Of a stretch of 64,000 nt of DNA, positions 10,323-20,220 are shown piece after piece. The stretch comes from Argyresthia goedartella (taxonomy: Eukaryota; Arthropoda; Insecta; Lepidoptera; Argyresthiidae): positions 19,275,231 to 19,339,230 of the forward strand of contig OX463815.1 in assembly GCA_949825045.1 (NCBI GenBank), written 5' to 3'. Numbering within the stretch: the first letter of the stretch is position 1; each line of letters begins with the position of its first letter. Below the pieces are notes generated by a model. That model was not told the DNA's origin and ran no database searches. It saw only the letters and a list, made by a program, of their open reading frames with translations. The position numbers and the translations under genes were made by a program.

Positions 10323-11630
10323 CACAGTCAGGTCATAAGTTCTGTCACACAATAAAAACTTTTGAATTTAGAACGCTGGCCACAGAAAAGTTTATTGAAT
10401 TCGAATTTCGAATTTTCATGAAAATAAAAATGTGTACTTTTTAGAATTTTCCTCATTTTTAAATATGGAGTGGACACTTAAAGAAGACCGTGTCGCAGTT
10501 ATTGCGTTGCATCGTTGCGGTTACGCGCCAATTCAGATTTTCGACTTACTGAAAAATTTGAATATAACCAAAAGATTCGTTTATCGTACCATAAAACGAT
10601 ACAATGAAGACTCTAGTGTAGATGTCAGGTCAAGAAGTGGTCGCCCTCGCTCTGTTAGGACTCCAGCAGTGATAAAAGCTGTGAAGGCGCGAATTCAAAG
10701 AAATCCCTTAAGTAAGCAGAAACTGTTGGCCCTTCAGATGGGGTTAAGCAGGACCACGGTGAAAAGGGTGTTAAATGAAGACTTAGGGCTTAGGGCATAT
10801 CGAAGAAAAACAAGACATCGTTTGGACGCTCGTTTAATGGACCTGAGACTGAAGAGATGCCGCGCTTTGTTGAAGCGGTACGCGGGAAAAAAGCATCGGG
10901 AAATTCTTTTTTCGGATGAAAAAATTTTCACCGTGGAAGAGAGCTACAACAAACAAAATGATAAGGTGTACGCACACAGCAGTGAAGAAGCGAGTAACCG
11001 TATTCCGCGTGTCCAACGAGGTCATTTTCCATCCTCGCTCATGGTTTGGTTGGGAGTCTCTTATTGGGGCTTAACTGAGGTACATTTTTGTGAGAAAGGC
11101 GTAAAAACGAATGCAGTTGTGTATCAAAATACAGTCCTCAAGAACCTTGTGGAACCTGTTTCTTATACCATGTTTAATAACAGGCACTGGGTATTCCAAC
11201 AAGATTCTGCGCCAGCTCATAGAGCGAAAAGCACACAAGACTGGCTGGCGGCACGTGAAATCGACTTCATCCGGCACGAAGACTGGCCCTCCTCCAGTCC
11301 AGATTTGAGTCCGTTAGATTACAAGATATGGCAACACTTGGAGGAAAAGGCCTGCTCAAAGCCTCATCCTGATTTGGAGTCACTCAAGGCATCCTTGATT
11401 AAGACAGCCACCGATATTGACATGGACCTCGTTCGTGCTGCGATAGACGACTGGCCGCGCAGAATAAAGGCCTGTATTCAAAATCGCGGGGGTCATTTTG
11501 AATAAACTTTATTACCATAAGAATCTATGTTTTATTAAGTTCATTTTGCTATATAAATGTTTACATAAATAATAAACATGTCTAAATTATTTAATATTGC
11601 ACATGTGACAGAACTTATGACCTGACTATG
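10323..11630 (+). mobile_element. Mariner-like DD37D (maT-type) transposon, copy 1, intact
   Basis: Inverted repeats of 27 bp with one mismatch start CACAGTCAGGTCATAAGTTC at the left end; the complementary right end finishes at 11630. TA dinucleotides flank both ends (10321-10322 and 11631-11632). The element is 1308 bp and carries one uninterrupted transposase gene. A second, 1307-bp copy lies at 31671-32977 in the opposite orientation with near-identical sequence, so the family moved recently. Confidence 0.93.
10432..11505 (+). CDS. DD37D mariner-family transposase, full length
   Basis: The open frame has 357 codons. The more likely start is the second Met (10465, MEWTLKEDRVAV), since the family begins with its helix-turn-helix. 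Residues 12-125 hold two helix-turn-helix modules for binding the inverted repeats, joined by an RSRSGRPRSV linker like the mariner GRPR motif. The catalytic triad is D162 (FSDEKIF), D258 (FQQDSAPAHRA) and D296 (SPDLSPLDYKIW). I count 37 residues between the last two, the spacing that defines the maT group. No lesion is visible, so the protein may be active. It would catalyse cut-and-paste at TA sites. It lies in a carboxypeptidase intron on the opposite strand. Confidence 0.92.
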   Translation: MYFLEFSSFLNMEWTLKEDRVAVIALHRCGYAPIQIFDLLKNLNITKRFVYRTIKRYNEDSSVDVRSRSGRPRSVRTPAVIKAVKARIQRNPLSKQKLLALQMGLSRTTVKRVLNEDLGLRAYRRKTRHRLDARLMDLRLKRCRALLKRYAGKKHREILFSDEKIFTVEESYNKQNDKVYAHSSEEASNRIPRVQRGHFPSSLMVWLGVSYWGLTEVHFCEKGVKTNAVVYQNTVLKNLVEPVSYTMFNNRHWVFQQDSAPAHRAKSTQDWLAAREIDFIRHEDWPSSSPDLSPLDYKIWQHLEEKACSKPHPDLESLKASLIKTATDIDMDLVRAAIDDWPRRIKACIQNRGGHFE

Positions 11631-11632
11631 TA

Positions 11633-13195
11633 AATATAATACATCACTTTCATAAATATTTCTTGTTTTTATTAAATTATTTTGTATGTTACAAAGGTTT
11701 TCATTTTGAGTCTAATTAGTTGTCCAACTGCTAGTAAGCCAAAATGACGACTAGTCTAGGTAATGGAATAAATAATTGTTGTTGATAACTCTTATGATAT
11801 TTATTTACTGTATTGTACTTATTTTAAACAATAATAATGTGGCTATTATTTAACATACCATACTAATTAATACCAAAAACATCCCAAATCAGTAGCTTAT
11901 TCTGAGCACTAGGGGTTTATGAAACTGGGTTTCTAATTAGCTGACTACCACTGTATATACCTATGCTAATTTTTCGTTGAAAAGTTCGGAGCTCTTATCT
12001 TAGAAAACAATTGGGAAAAGTGTATAGAATCAGTTGTACAGAATTTCATAATGTGATATAACAAAATTTCCTATGAACTGTTATTCTGTTTATTTGGATG
12101 TTACGCCATAAAATATACCAGGGCTCTTGCCAAAAAGTAAAATTAACGATTTAATAATCCCTTGGTAGAAGGCCCGATGGACCGGATAAGGATCGAGATA
12201 TTGTAAATAACAGTATGACGTAATATTAATAAATAGAAACGGCGGCAGGTGGTATTGACGTTCAGATAACATAATCATAACAAAAAGCTCCGCCCACGAC
12301 GCAATTTACTCGTATGGAAGCAAGAGAGCGCTGAACTGGACAAGGTTTCTGAATGACGTCATCGACAAATCCTTAATGACGTAGATAACATTTCCGTGGG
12401 CGACGACAAGCCACTTGTTAGCTCATAGCCGATATCGAATCGAAAGCATATCAATAGCCCGTTATTCTAGTGTAGTTTCACAGTTACTGATTATGTAGAT
12501 AGGCATAAGATGACGAAGATAGAAAAGTGGCAAATATGGGCAGAAAGGCTTAGCTGTCTCTGTGGTCGCCCCAAACGCACCTAGCCTCGCACACCCAACC
12601 GCATGCAGTCCAATCTCAAAACCCAAATCATTTATTGCGTGTGGTCAAAAATATTTCAAACACTTAAGTTAAGGTTCGAGTTTCAAAAAGGAAATTTCCC
12701 TTCAAAGTGGTGATTCATGGCTGAATATGGCCTATGCGAACACACGAAAAGGAAACTCCATTAGCTCTACCAGTGCTTCGGAAATACGCCAGTCAGAGAA
12801 GATTGCACCAAGAAACTCTTCGGGGATGTAAATTTTTAAATTTTCGTCATTATTGTTGTATGCCACAATATACGAAATAAAAATAATCGAATAAATGACA
12901 ATATTATAACATCGTATCTATAAGTACTAATAGATAAGAACAAATAAAAGCTCTAATGAACATAACTTTTGAGAAACCAGACTGGACCAGTGGCCTAAGG
13001 CACCGCATTTGTTACCGCAGACATCCATCCTGATGTTGTCAGCTAGTTGGGGCGTTCCAGCCTCTCATCTACACTTTGACCTCCTGAAGAGCCATCCTAC
13101 ATTCCTATTATGCTTTTGTAACGACCAGGCTGAGCTAGTCCTAAAGGCGTTTGAGGTCCATTTTTAACACTTCCCAACTTTTTGGTACAAAGAGT
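11633..13195. other. Non-coding intronic DNA
   Basis: AT-rich at first, with an inverted TCAGCTAATTAGAAAC-type motif at about 11926-11956 and a related one at 11700-11722. From 12290 to 13190 the DNA is more mixed in composition but shows no coding signature or recognisable repeat. Confidence 0.35.
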
Positions 13196-13670
13196 TTGAT
13201 TCATCTCAGGTTTGTAACTTGATAAACATTGTCAACAGTAACAATGAGATTCATACATCTGAGGTTTGTCAACAGCAACTAAGAGTTCCATACATCTGAG
13301 GTTTGTCAACAGCAACTAAGAGTTCCATACATCTGAGGTTTGTCAACAGCAACTAAGAGTTCCATACATCTGAGGTTTGTCAACAGCAGCTAAGAGTTCC
13401 ATACATCTGAGGTTTGTCAACAGCAACTAAGAGTTCCATACATCTGAGGTTTGTCAACAGCAACTAAGAGTTCCATACATCTGAGGTTTGTCAACAGCAA
13501 CTAAGAGTTCCATACATCTGAGATTTGTCAACAGCAACTAAGAGTTTCATACATCTGAGGTTTGTCAACAGCAACTAAGAGTTCCATACATCTGAGGTTT
13601 GTCAACAGCAACTAAGAGTTCCATACATCTGAGGTTTGTGACGTGATAAACATTGTCAATATCAAAAAAG
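13196..13670. repeat. 37-bp minisatellite, ten full units
   Basis: Units start every 37 bases from 13252 (13252, 13289, 13326 ... 13585), each containing CATACATCTGAGGTTTGTCA and ACAGCAACTAAGAGTTC. The flanking partial units carry an extra 17 bp (AACTTGATAAACATT region) between two TGT triplets, so the array probably arose from a 54-bp ancestral unit that lost 17 bp and then amplified. The units are nearly identical, so amplification was recent. Confidence 0.9.
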
Positions 13671-14439
13671 AAGTTTCATCAAGAATACATGTTGAAAACA
13701 GTTTTATTTTGTCGTTCTGGATTTGACATTTTTATGAGGTGTTATGTTATTTTAGCACTTAGTCACAGAATCAATTAAATTAAATATTAGAAAGAAAAGC
13801 TCTAGTATTTATTCACTACATTCGTGTGTAATTCCCCTCCGTTAATGTCCCGATGGGACAGTCCCCCAATGTCGGCCCTCGGCCGTCAGGCTGATCGCTC
13901 ACCTGAGAGGCAACGCAGAGGCGTATCCCCTTATTCAAATATGGGGTTTCCTATATTAAAAACGAACATCATAACAACATATAAGATGTAGGTATTACTT
14001 ATGTAAAGCATTCAGTATTGATTAGAGAAACAGAGATACGCAACAAAAAAATAATGTTTATCGGTTGATCCATTATATGTAATTTTTTATTAAGGCGAAT
14101 TTAAAAATAGTCTATAACAATAGGTCTACAGCTGGTCTAATTGATTTCAAATTGATGACTAAAAATCCAAATCATAAAAACAAATAAAACACTTGTTTAA
14201 AACATTTTGATCTGTTTGTTTTATAAAATTGAAAAAAAAAACAGTTTTTTTTTCAACCCATATTGATAATACATTTTTTTTGGAATAACTAAACTCTTTG
14301 CTCATACATTGCTTTGCTTACTTATACTCTGTGATTCATTTGTAAGTAACCTTTTGTTTACTTCCTCTGTGATTACTATCTACAAACTTGTAGCGCCCTC
14401 TACGTGGAACTAATTTGACAGTTTGCTTCCTCCAATATT

Positions 14440-14575
14440 TTACTTACATTTAACCTCGTTTTTGGCTGGGAGTCAAGGGCTAATATCCTCTTTACTTAAT
14501 TAACCAATCTTCTCTCTGTTAACTTAATAACTCTATTGGGCCTACCCACGATTTACGAGGTTAAATGTAAGTATA
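14440..14575. repeat. Inverted repeat of TTACTTACATTTAACCTCG
   Basis: The 19-bp motif TTACTTACATTTAACCTCG near 14440 reappears as its complement near 14557-14575, about 100 bp apart. It could be the ends of a small MITE. The right arm runs directly into the degenerate tandem array that follows. Confidence 0.5.
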
Positions 14576-14587
14576 AGTAAATGTTGA

Positions 14588-14768
14588 CGAATTGGGAAGT
14601 GGTCCAATTGGGAACTGGTCGAATTGGTAATTTCCGAATTGGGAAGTGGTCTTATAGGGAAGTGGTCGAATTTGCAATTGCCGAGTTGGGAAGTAGTCGA
14701 CTCGGGAATCGCCCAATTGGAAAGTAGTCGAATTGGAAAGTGATCTAATTAGGAAGTGGTCAAAACGG
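14588..14768. repeat. Degenerate ~16-bp tandem array (GAATTGGGAAGTGGTC)
   Basis: About eleven diverged units based on GAATTGGGAAGTGGTC follow one another. Divergence between units is high, so the array is old compared with the 37-bp minisatellite. Small ORFs read through it on the minus strand simply because the period is irregular. Confidence 0.75.
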
Positions 14769-15205
14769 TAACTTGTCATTAAGAACCTTGTCATAGTGAT
14801 AGAAATGGACCTAAAGGCAAAGGTTAGTGGTCTCCACTTTCCTTCTAGTACCAATACTACTTTGAAGAATCGTCGGCTCTCAGCTAGTCGTAACAACATT
14901 TCTCACGTGGCTGGCACCTTCAGACGCCGCATCAGGCCAAACAAACAGCCTTTTGTAAATCACAAGTTGCGCAAAATAGGAGAATAAAAACAGTTGTTTC
15001 TTTATACTAGCTTGTTGATCATAAGTGGCAGCAGAGATTCGTGGAATTATAATTTATGAGTCAAAATAATCTGACTATTTTTGCTCGATATAAAAGTCTC
15101 CCGAAATTATCACAACATCTGTGAATAAATAACAATATAATGACAATAATGTGTGAATGACTGTGAACAATAACAATAAGAAACAATATATATTTTGCAA
15201 TTTCG

Positions 15206-15345
15206 CACGTCGTAATAGTACATTACGATATTAGTGCGTTAAGATGGTTATAACACGCGAGGCGGAATTTCAGCCCGAGCCGAAGGCGAGGGCGTAATTG
15301 AGCCGAGCATGTTATAACCAATACGCACGTATATCGTACGACGTT
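15206..15345. repeat. Palindromic repeat with GAGCCGAAGGCGAG core
   Basis: TGGTTATAACA (15245-15255) pairs with TGTTATAACCA (15310-15320). Imperfect outer arms extend the pairing (CGTCGTA ... GTGCGTT against AACGCAC ... TACGACG). The core GAGCCGAAGGCGAG is identical to that of the palindrome at 1628-1707, and both are followed by a GC-rich block with TTCGAAATTTGAAT. Confidence 0.65.
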
Positions 15346-15886
15346 TGAGAAAAATTTGAGAAAAATGGCGCGAGGATTATTTTCTGCCGTGGCTGCGTGA
15401 AAATGTTGGCAAAGACGCTAGAGCATGCAGCCAAGTTTTTAAATTACCGAATAAACTGTTTTATTTTTATTTTAAATAAACTCAATCTGTGATTTCACAC
15501 TGTCTACTGACTGGCGCCGCGCGGCGATTAGTTCGAAATTTGAATAGCAACAGCGCGCTGCTCACTAGCTGGAGTCGTGCGGCGGCGATCAGTTCGATAT
15601 TTGAAATGGCAAATAATACTGTTATGGAATTTGTATGGACTATAACGTAACTATTTGCTTTGGTAACACACGCGTTTTTTATGACCCGCTTTACATATTT
15701 AAAACCGGTGGCATAACATCAGCTTTACGAGCAAGGGTGTTAAAAAAAATATTAATTAACTAATGTTGATAGTTCTCTATAGATCGCGGAAGAGCGTTTT
15801 TTTACATTTTAATTATAATTCTCTTTTGATGGTGAAATTGTATGTTTGGATTGGTGCCAAGTCTTAGGGTCCAGACTGTCACTCAC

Positions 15887-16032
15887 CTCCAGTTTGAAGT
15901 TGAGTACGACGGCGGGCGTGTGAGTGGTGTCTGGCACCGTGACTACACGCGACACGGGGAAGTACCCGGGGTGGCTGGCGGTCACCTCGTAGTGGCCGGG
16001 GGTCAGGAGACGGTGGTAGTCGCCGTACGGGC
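15887..16032 (-). CDS. Carboxypeptidase gene, exon 7 (transthyretin-like domain)
   Basis: It encodes residues 385-433 (GPYGDYHRLLTPGHYEVTAS onward), the second half of the transthyretin-like beta-sandwich that follows the catalytic domain in N/E-type carboxypeptidases. It is bounded by TCCTCAG at 16033 and GTGAGT from 15886 downward. It enters in phase 1 and leaves in phase 0. If the donor were not used, the frame would continue into the intron and stop near 15809. A SINE ends about 14 bases upstream of its acceptor. Confidence 0.9.
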
Positions 16033-16045
16033 CTGAGGACCAACG

Positions 16046-16254
16046 ATGCACAACAAACATAACATAACATTTAGCTACAGAAACATACATTACTTCTGGC
16101 CCTACATTAGGATACCTGTGTCGGTGGAACCAGAAACAGCGACGTCACTAATATGTAAACATTCAAGTCCTTTGGATTATTTTTTAATTTCTCCCCAGCC
16201 GGGATTCGAATCCGGGATATCTCGCTTGCCGCAACAACACCACAGAGGTCGTCG
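16046..16254 (-). mobile_element. tRNA-derived SINE, copy 1
   Basis: On the minus strand it runs GACGACCTCTGTGG, a tRNA-like promoter region with B-box GGATTCGAATCC (16201-16213), then GGCTGGGGAG, then a body containing GTCGCTGTTTCTGGTT, CACAGG, TATCCTA and GGGCCAGAAG, ending in an ATGTT-rich tail. The same order of blocks occurs at 61495-61740, so these are two members of one family. The A-box half of this copy is degraded. Confidence 0.8.
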
Positions 16255-16879
16255 TCGCACTTATTAGTCAACAACAGCCATTTTGAGAACTTCCATAACC
16301 AAAGTTTGTCAACGGGATCCATAAACTAAGTCTGCTCCTCCCGTCCATCGAATGTCCACACCAAAGAGATGCCAGGTAGACACCAAAGAGACCAAAAAGA
16401 CGTACACACAATATTGCCAAGAAAATGTGATCGGATGGGTATTTGCAGTTGAGATGAGTATGTAGACAAATACATACTAGTAACATTGAAGAGTTCACGA
16501 AGTTTCAACCTCTCTGAGATAAACTTTGCACCTTTTATCGTCGTATGTCATATCACCTCAGGCCTCATCGCTTACGTTCTAAGATGCATAGCAGGATAAT
16601 GCAGCTTAGTGAACGGCACATGGCAAGTGGCAATTAGTCCACGGCCATACCTACTTACGAGCGTAAAACGTCCTCTTACTTAACTTTAAATGAAGGGACC
16701 GCCTGCACAATTACTCGAAGTAATTGAGTCTATAGAATGTGAGTAAGACTGGCGTTTGTTTCATTCGCGTTCACAATAGGTAATGATTGACATTGTTTGT
16801 AAATGTCTACGTCTCTACGGAATAACTTTTTCACTTTTATAGGTTTGTAAGACTAGTCTGGCCACCGAGGACTGTGGGG

Positions 16880-16975
16880 TAAGCAAGAAGTGTGTGTGAG
16901 GGTGTGTATGTGTGTGTGTGAGGGTGTGTGTGTGTGTGTGTGTGTGTGTGAGGGTGTGTGTGTGTGTGTGTAAGT
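16880..16975. repeat. (GT)n microsatellite with GAGG interruptions
   Basis: Runs of TG alternate with GAGGGTG units. The array lies in intron 6 of the carboxypeptidase gene. Confidence 0.9.
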
Positions 16976-17210
16976 GTTATTTATGTACAAAGAAATATAC
17001 CTCAGCCGTCAGTAGCATTCCACGGGTGACCGAATAACTCGTTTCTCATCTATCTACTATTAATGGCATATGTCATACTCGTAAAATTGCATTCAAACAA
17101 AGAAAACTACAGTTTCTTTAGCAGTTTATTTTTCTTGTGGTGGATTCTTCAGGTGCATTTTATATAAAAGGTGTATTAAATCAATTTGCATAACCTACCT
17201 GATGGTAGTA

Positions 17211-17445
17211 CAGTCAGCATCAGATATATGTGAGCAGATTAGCTACATACTCAAAAAGATCTACACATCTTAACAAATCAGAAATATCGATACAGCCAAA
17301 GTATCAAAATGATGTCAACATCCTAGTTAACTCCGAGGGTGTTGACATAATTTTGTCACTTTGGCTGTATCGATATTTCTGATTTTTTAAGATATGTAGA
17401 TCTTTTTGAGTATCTAACCTGCTCACATATATCTGATGCTGACTG
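17211..17445. mobile_element. Hairpin-type MITE, TA target duplication
   Basis: The two halves are near-perfect reverse complements over about 100 bp each: CAGTCAGCATCAGATATATG at the left and its complement at the right, with inner GTATCGATATTTCTGA-type arms. TA flanks both ends (17209-17210 and 17446-17447). There is no coding capacity. It resembles a very common lepidopteran MITE with TACAGTCAGCATC ends. Confidence 0.85.
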
Positions 17446-17479
17446 TACTATATATTCGCAGGTAACCTCGCAGGATTCA

Positions 17480-17551
17480 GAGTTGGTAATATTCACAACA
17501 TAAGACAATCACGCCCTTCACTCCTGTGTCTGCTGCCTCAACGACTATCGA
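17480..17551 (-). pseudogene. Decayed partial duplicate of carboxypeptidase exon 6
   Basis: In plus-strand text GAGTTGGTAATATTCACAAC matches GAGTTGGTAATGTTCACAAC in exon 6. After a gap of about 38 bases, the block giving TGVKGVI on the minus strand matches SGVKGVV of exon 6. The sequence between the two blocks is lost and a stop follows. A TTTTCTCAG acceptor-like signal lies just upstream on the minus strand. It is either a remnant of a tandem exon duplication or a former alternative exon. Confidence 0.6.
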
Positions 17552-17923
17552 GAAAATAATTAGCACGGCTTCTCTTCGAGAGTACTGAGAAAACACAGCA
17601 CATAGAAAACAATCTGAATCGAAGATTGGGGAAGTGATACTAATAATAGTCCCGTAGATTAAGGACTCACCTTCCATAGCATTTCTAGAAATGCTATTTC
17701 CCGTATAGGTTTTGATTTGTTTTATATTTTATTACCTTGACAAAAGCTTCAGAATCGCGACGCGCGTTGGCGCGGCAATTTCCGAGACTTGATTCACGAG
17801 TAAGTTACTATGAAATGAAATTCTTTTTTTTTTTCTAAATTGGTCCATCGGTCCATCTTGGAGAAATCGATGAACACATATAAAAAACATAGAATTCGGT
17901 AATTAAAAGGAAGCGATACTAAC

Positions 17924-18184
17924 CGGCAGTAACGTCGTGTCGTATCGGCCTCGGCGCCGAGTTGGTAATGTTCACAACAGATATAAGCGCGTCCTGTATG
18001 AAGCCGGAGTCATCGCTGACCACCCCCTTGACTCCGGAGTGCGCCCGCCACAACAACTCCAGCATGGCGCCGCGGTTGCGCTCCCATTCCTGCTCGAGCT
18101 GGTCTTCAGGAGTATACTTATCACAACCGAGCTCTAGAGTTATCTCGAAGGCGTTCGTGGCGAGGTAATTGAAGTCTTGCATGC
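17924..18184 (-). CDS. Carboxypeptidase gene, exon 6 (catalytic Glu; start of transthyretin-like domain)
   Basis: It encodes residues 298-385. GGMQDFNYLATNAFEITLEL carries the catalytic glutamate (E315), the general base of M14 enzymes. LWRAHSGVKGVVSDDSGF marks the join to the transthyretin-like domain, whose usual signature is a V/I-K-G-x-V followed by a D/G turn. The acceptor is CTCCTCCAG (18185-18186) and the donor G|GTTAGT (from 17923). It starts and ends in phase 1, so a symmetrical duplicate could in principle be spliced in or swapped without a frame change, which is relevant to the decayed copy at 17480-17551. Confidence 0.92.
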
Positions 18185-18239
18185 CTGGAGGAGAATGGCT
18201 AATGTAATGGCGGTATATGAATTTGAATTTAAAACAATG

Positions 18240-18500
18240 CTAAATTATTTTCGATTATGAATGGACGTAAATCCTAACCACTGGGGCGGTGGCCCCGTGC
18301 GAAAACCGGTGCCATAAGCGACGCGAATTGCTATCGGACGCCCCACGCGCTGGAGGCTGGAAGCGCAGCTGATTCCGTTGCTAGTGGTGTACAATTGTTA
18401 TTTATTCAATTATAAGACGTGTAACTCGAGTTCGATCAGTCGAACTTTTAAAACTAAGCTAAATTATTTTCGAATAGGAATGGTCGTAAATCCTAATGTT
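18240..18500. repeat. Direct repeats of ~40 bp flanking a GC-rich 180-bp block
   Basis: GCTAAATTATTTTCGA plus GAATGG, CGTAAATCCTAA occurs at about 18238-18281 and again at about 18459-18500 with few differences. The block between is much richer in GC (GGTGGCCCCGTGCGAAAACC). It could be a local duplication or an inserted element; no coding signal. Confidence 0.55.
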
Positions 18501-19175
18501 AGAAATATGTGCCATGACAAGTGCAATGCTTTTCCATAATCTGTTACCACTAGCTGAGGACAAAGCAGAATAGACGGGAGCAAACTCGAGCTAATCCCTA
18601 GACATTCTTGAAGAATGAGCCGTTACATATCTCATACGAAGGTAACTTAAGTGATGTGATTGATATTTAATATTTGTTTTGAATGGGCACTTAAGATAAT
18701 CAAGAATATGTTGAGGTATTTTTTTAGGATCAACGAACAATCAATTATCAGTCTACACAGACATGATGATAATGTATGCCTTGACGTATATTTTGTTCGA
18801 ACATTCTGCACAGAAAAAACTTGATACAGGTACAGAAATATTCAATAGCGATGGCTAGATTATCTCTAACAGGAGACGTATATTATTTTAATAACCGAGT
18901 CGATATTATTTAAAATAATTTGAATAATTTATAACTAATTTGGTTGTGGTCATTCGATTCGATGACACCAGCTATATATCGATCATTAATCAACGACTTA
19001 GCAATAGTTCTATCCAATTACAGAGTGCATAAACTCGTTTGCGGAAAATGTTTTATAATTAGCTCAGGTAAACAGTCCATGTTGATGGCCGCCGCCGCCG
19101 CGTCATAATGCAAACACAACAATAGCGTAGTTCGTAAACTTCCTGAATCCATTTGAAAGCCATGGAGAAGAAATA

Positions 19176-19703
19176 ACCGGCCAAGTGCGTGACGGACTTC
19201 GGACGTTTAGGGTTCCGTATTAAATGGAGAATATAAGCCTAAAAATGAGGGAAATTCAAAGATTTTTTTAATCAATTCAGTGGTATTTTTAGTAAAATAC
19301 ACATAATAATAAACATTATCACCAAATTTTAAGGTCACTTAGGTCAATGGGAAGTAAAAAAATTCTTCGATACAACATTTTGTAAAAAAAGCTGACTTAG
19401 GTGGTTTCTCATTACTTTGTTTTCCAATATTTTATTGGCAAAAAATACAGTATTTATCTAGTCAACGAGCTATAATCAACGATACCCCATTCAATGTAGG
19501 TCAATATTTTTTTTCGCGCCCCATTTAAACATTTAAACATATTTTTTGATCATTTTTATGGCTTTGGGTCAACAAGATGTTCATACTGTGAAAATTAATA
19601 AATGTAGCTTTAATACGTCCGTTGTCTGTCACACAGTGTGACAGACAACGGACGGACACGTGAGTGATAGCAATAGGGCCCCTGGGTGCGGAACCCTAAA
19701 AGC
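19176..19703 (+). repeat. Lepidopteran-type interspersed repeat with GGGTTCCGTA ends
   Basis: The left end reads ACCGGCCAAGTGCGTGACGG with TTTAGGGTTCCGTA shortly after. The right end reads GACGGACACGTGAGTGATAG, then GGTGCGGAACCCTAAAA, the complement of the left motif. It is a diverged relative of the repeats at 7223-7460 and 28303-28715. Confidence 0.65.
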
Positions 19704-20030
19704 TAGCTGATCTGTTTACGATGGCAGGCGACCGTGGTTTACTCAACCTAGTACTTATAAGACTAGTTTTACTCGGAAGTGATATTTCTGGCGAACCGGT
19801 ATCGATACGCGTTTCAAACCAATTAAATCGAAAATGTTATCTGAATATTTGAATGAAAAACACATTGAAAGTAGGTAGTAGGGCGAAGGCGTTTTGCAAA
19901 TAGGTCCTGTGTCTGCGTAACCACAATTAATAAGTGTTGAATACGTAAGAGTTAGAGACATCAATTAGACTTGACTAGACTGTATATAATCTGGTTAATT
20001 AATCTGAAGGAGCCGAGTAATGAGCTACTT

Positions 20031-20220
20031 AGCTTGTCAAATTCGTAAGTAGCACTCCCATGGTCTGCGGGCGACGGGGTCGAAAGATGCGGGGGCGGGA
20101 CAGAAGAGCGCGGGCGGTTCCTACTACGCGCCCCGCCGCCCAAGCTCTTCTCGCAGCCCCCGCATCTTTCGTCCCGTCGCCGGCAGACCATGGGAGTGCT
20201 ACCTACGAATTTGTCAAGCT
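20031..20220. repeat. 190-bp GC-rich hairpin
   Basis: The left arm begins AGCTTGTCAAATTCGTAAGT and runs through CTCCCATGGTCTGC and GAAAGATGCGGGGGC. The right arm ends in the complement (GCAGACCATGGGAGTGCTAC, then TTTGTCAAGCT at 20220). Arms of about 60-80 bp pair with few mismatches around a GC-rich centre, so the transcript would fold very stably. It is unlike its AT-rich surroundings; MITE or small-RNA precursor are both possible. Confidence 0.75.

Noticed and set aside
13252..13621. CRISPR-like regular array
   Set aside because: The units are directly adjacent 37-bp tandem repeats with no unique spacers, in a eukaryotic intron; this is a minisatellite.
14561..14987. ORFs of 112 (minus) and 63 (plus) codons
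   Set aside because: The first reads through a degenerate tandem array; the second has no motif and no splice or promoter context.
16046..16508. ORFs of 60-76 codons in intron 6
   Set aside because: They lie in or beside the SINE and on both strands; none continues an exon.
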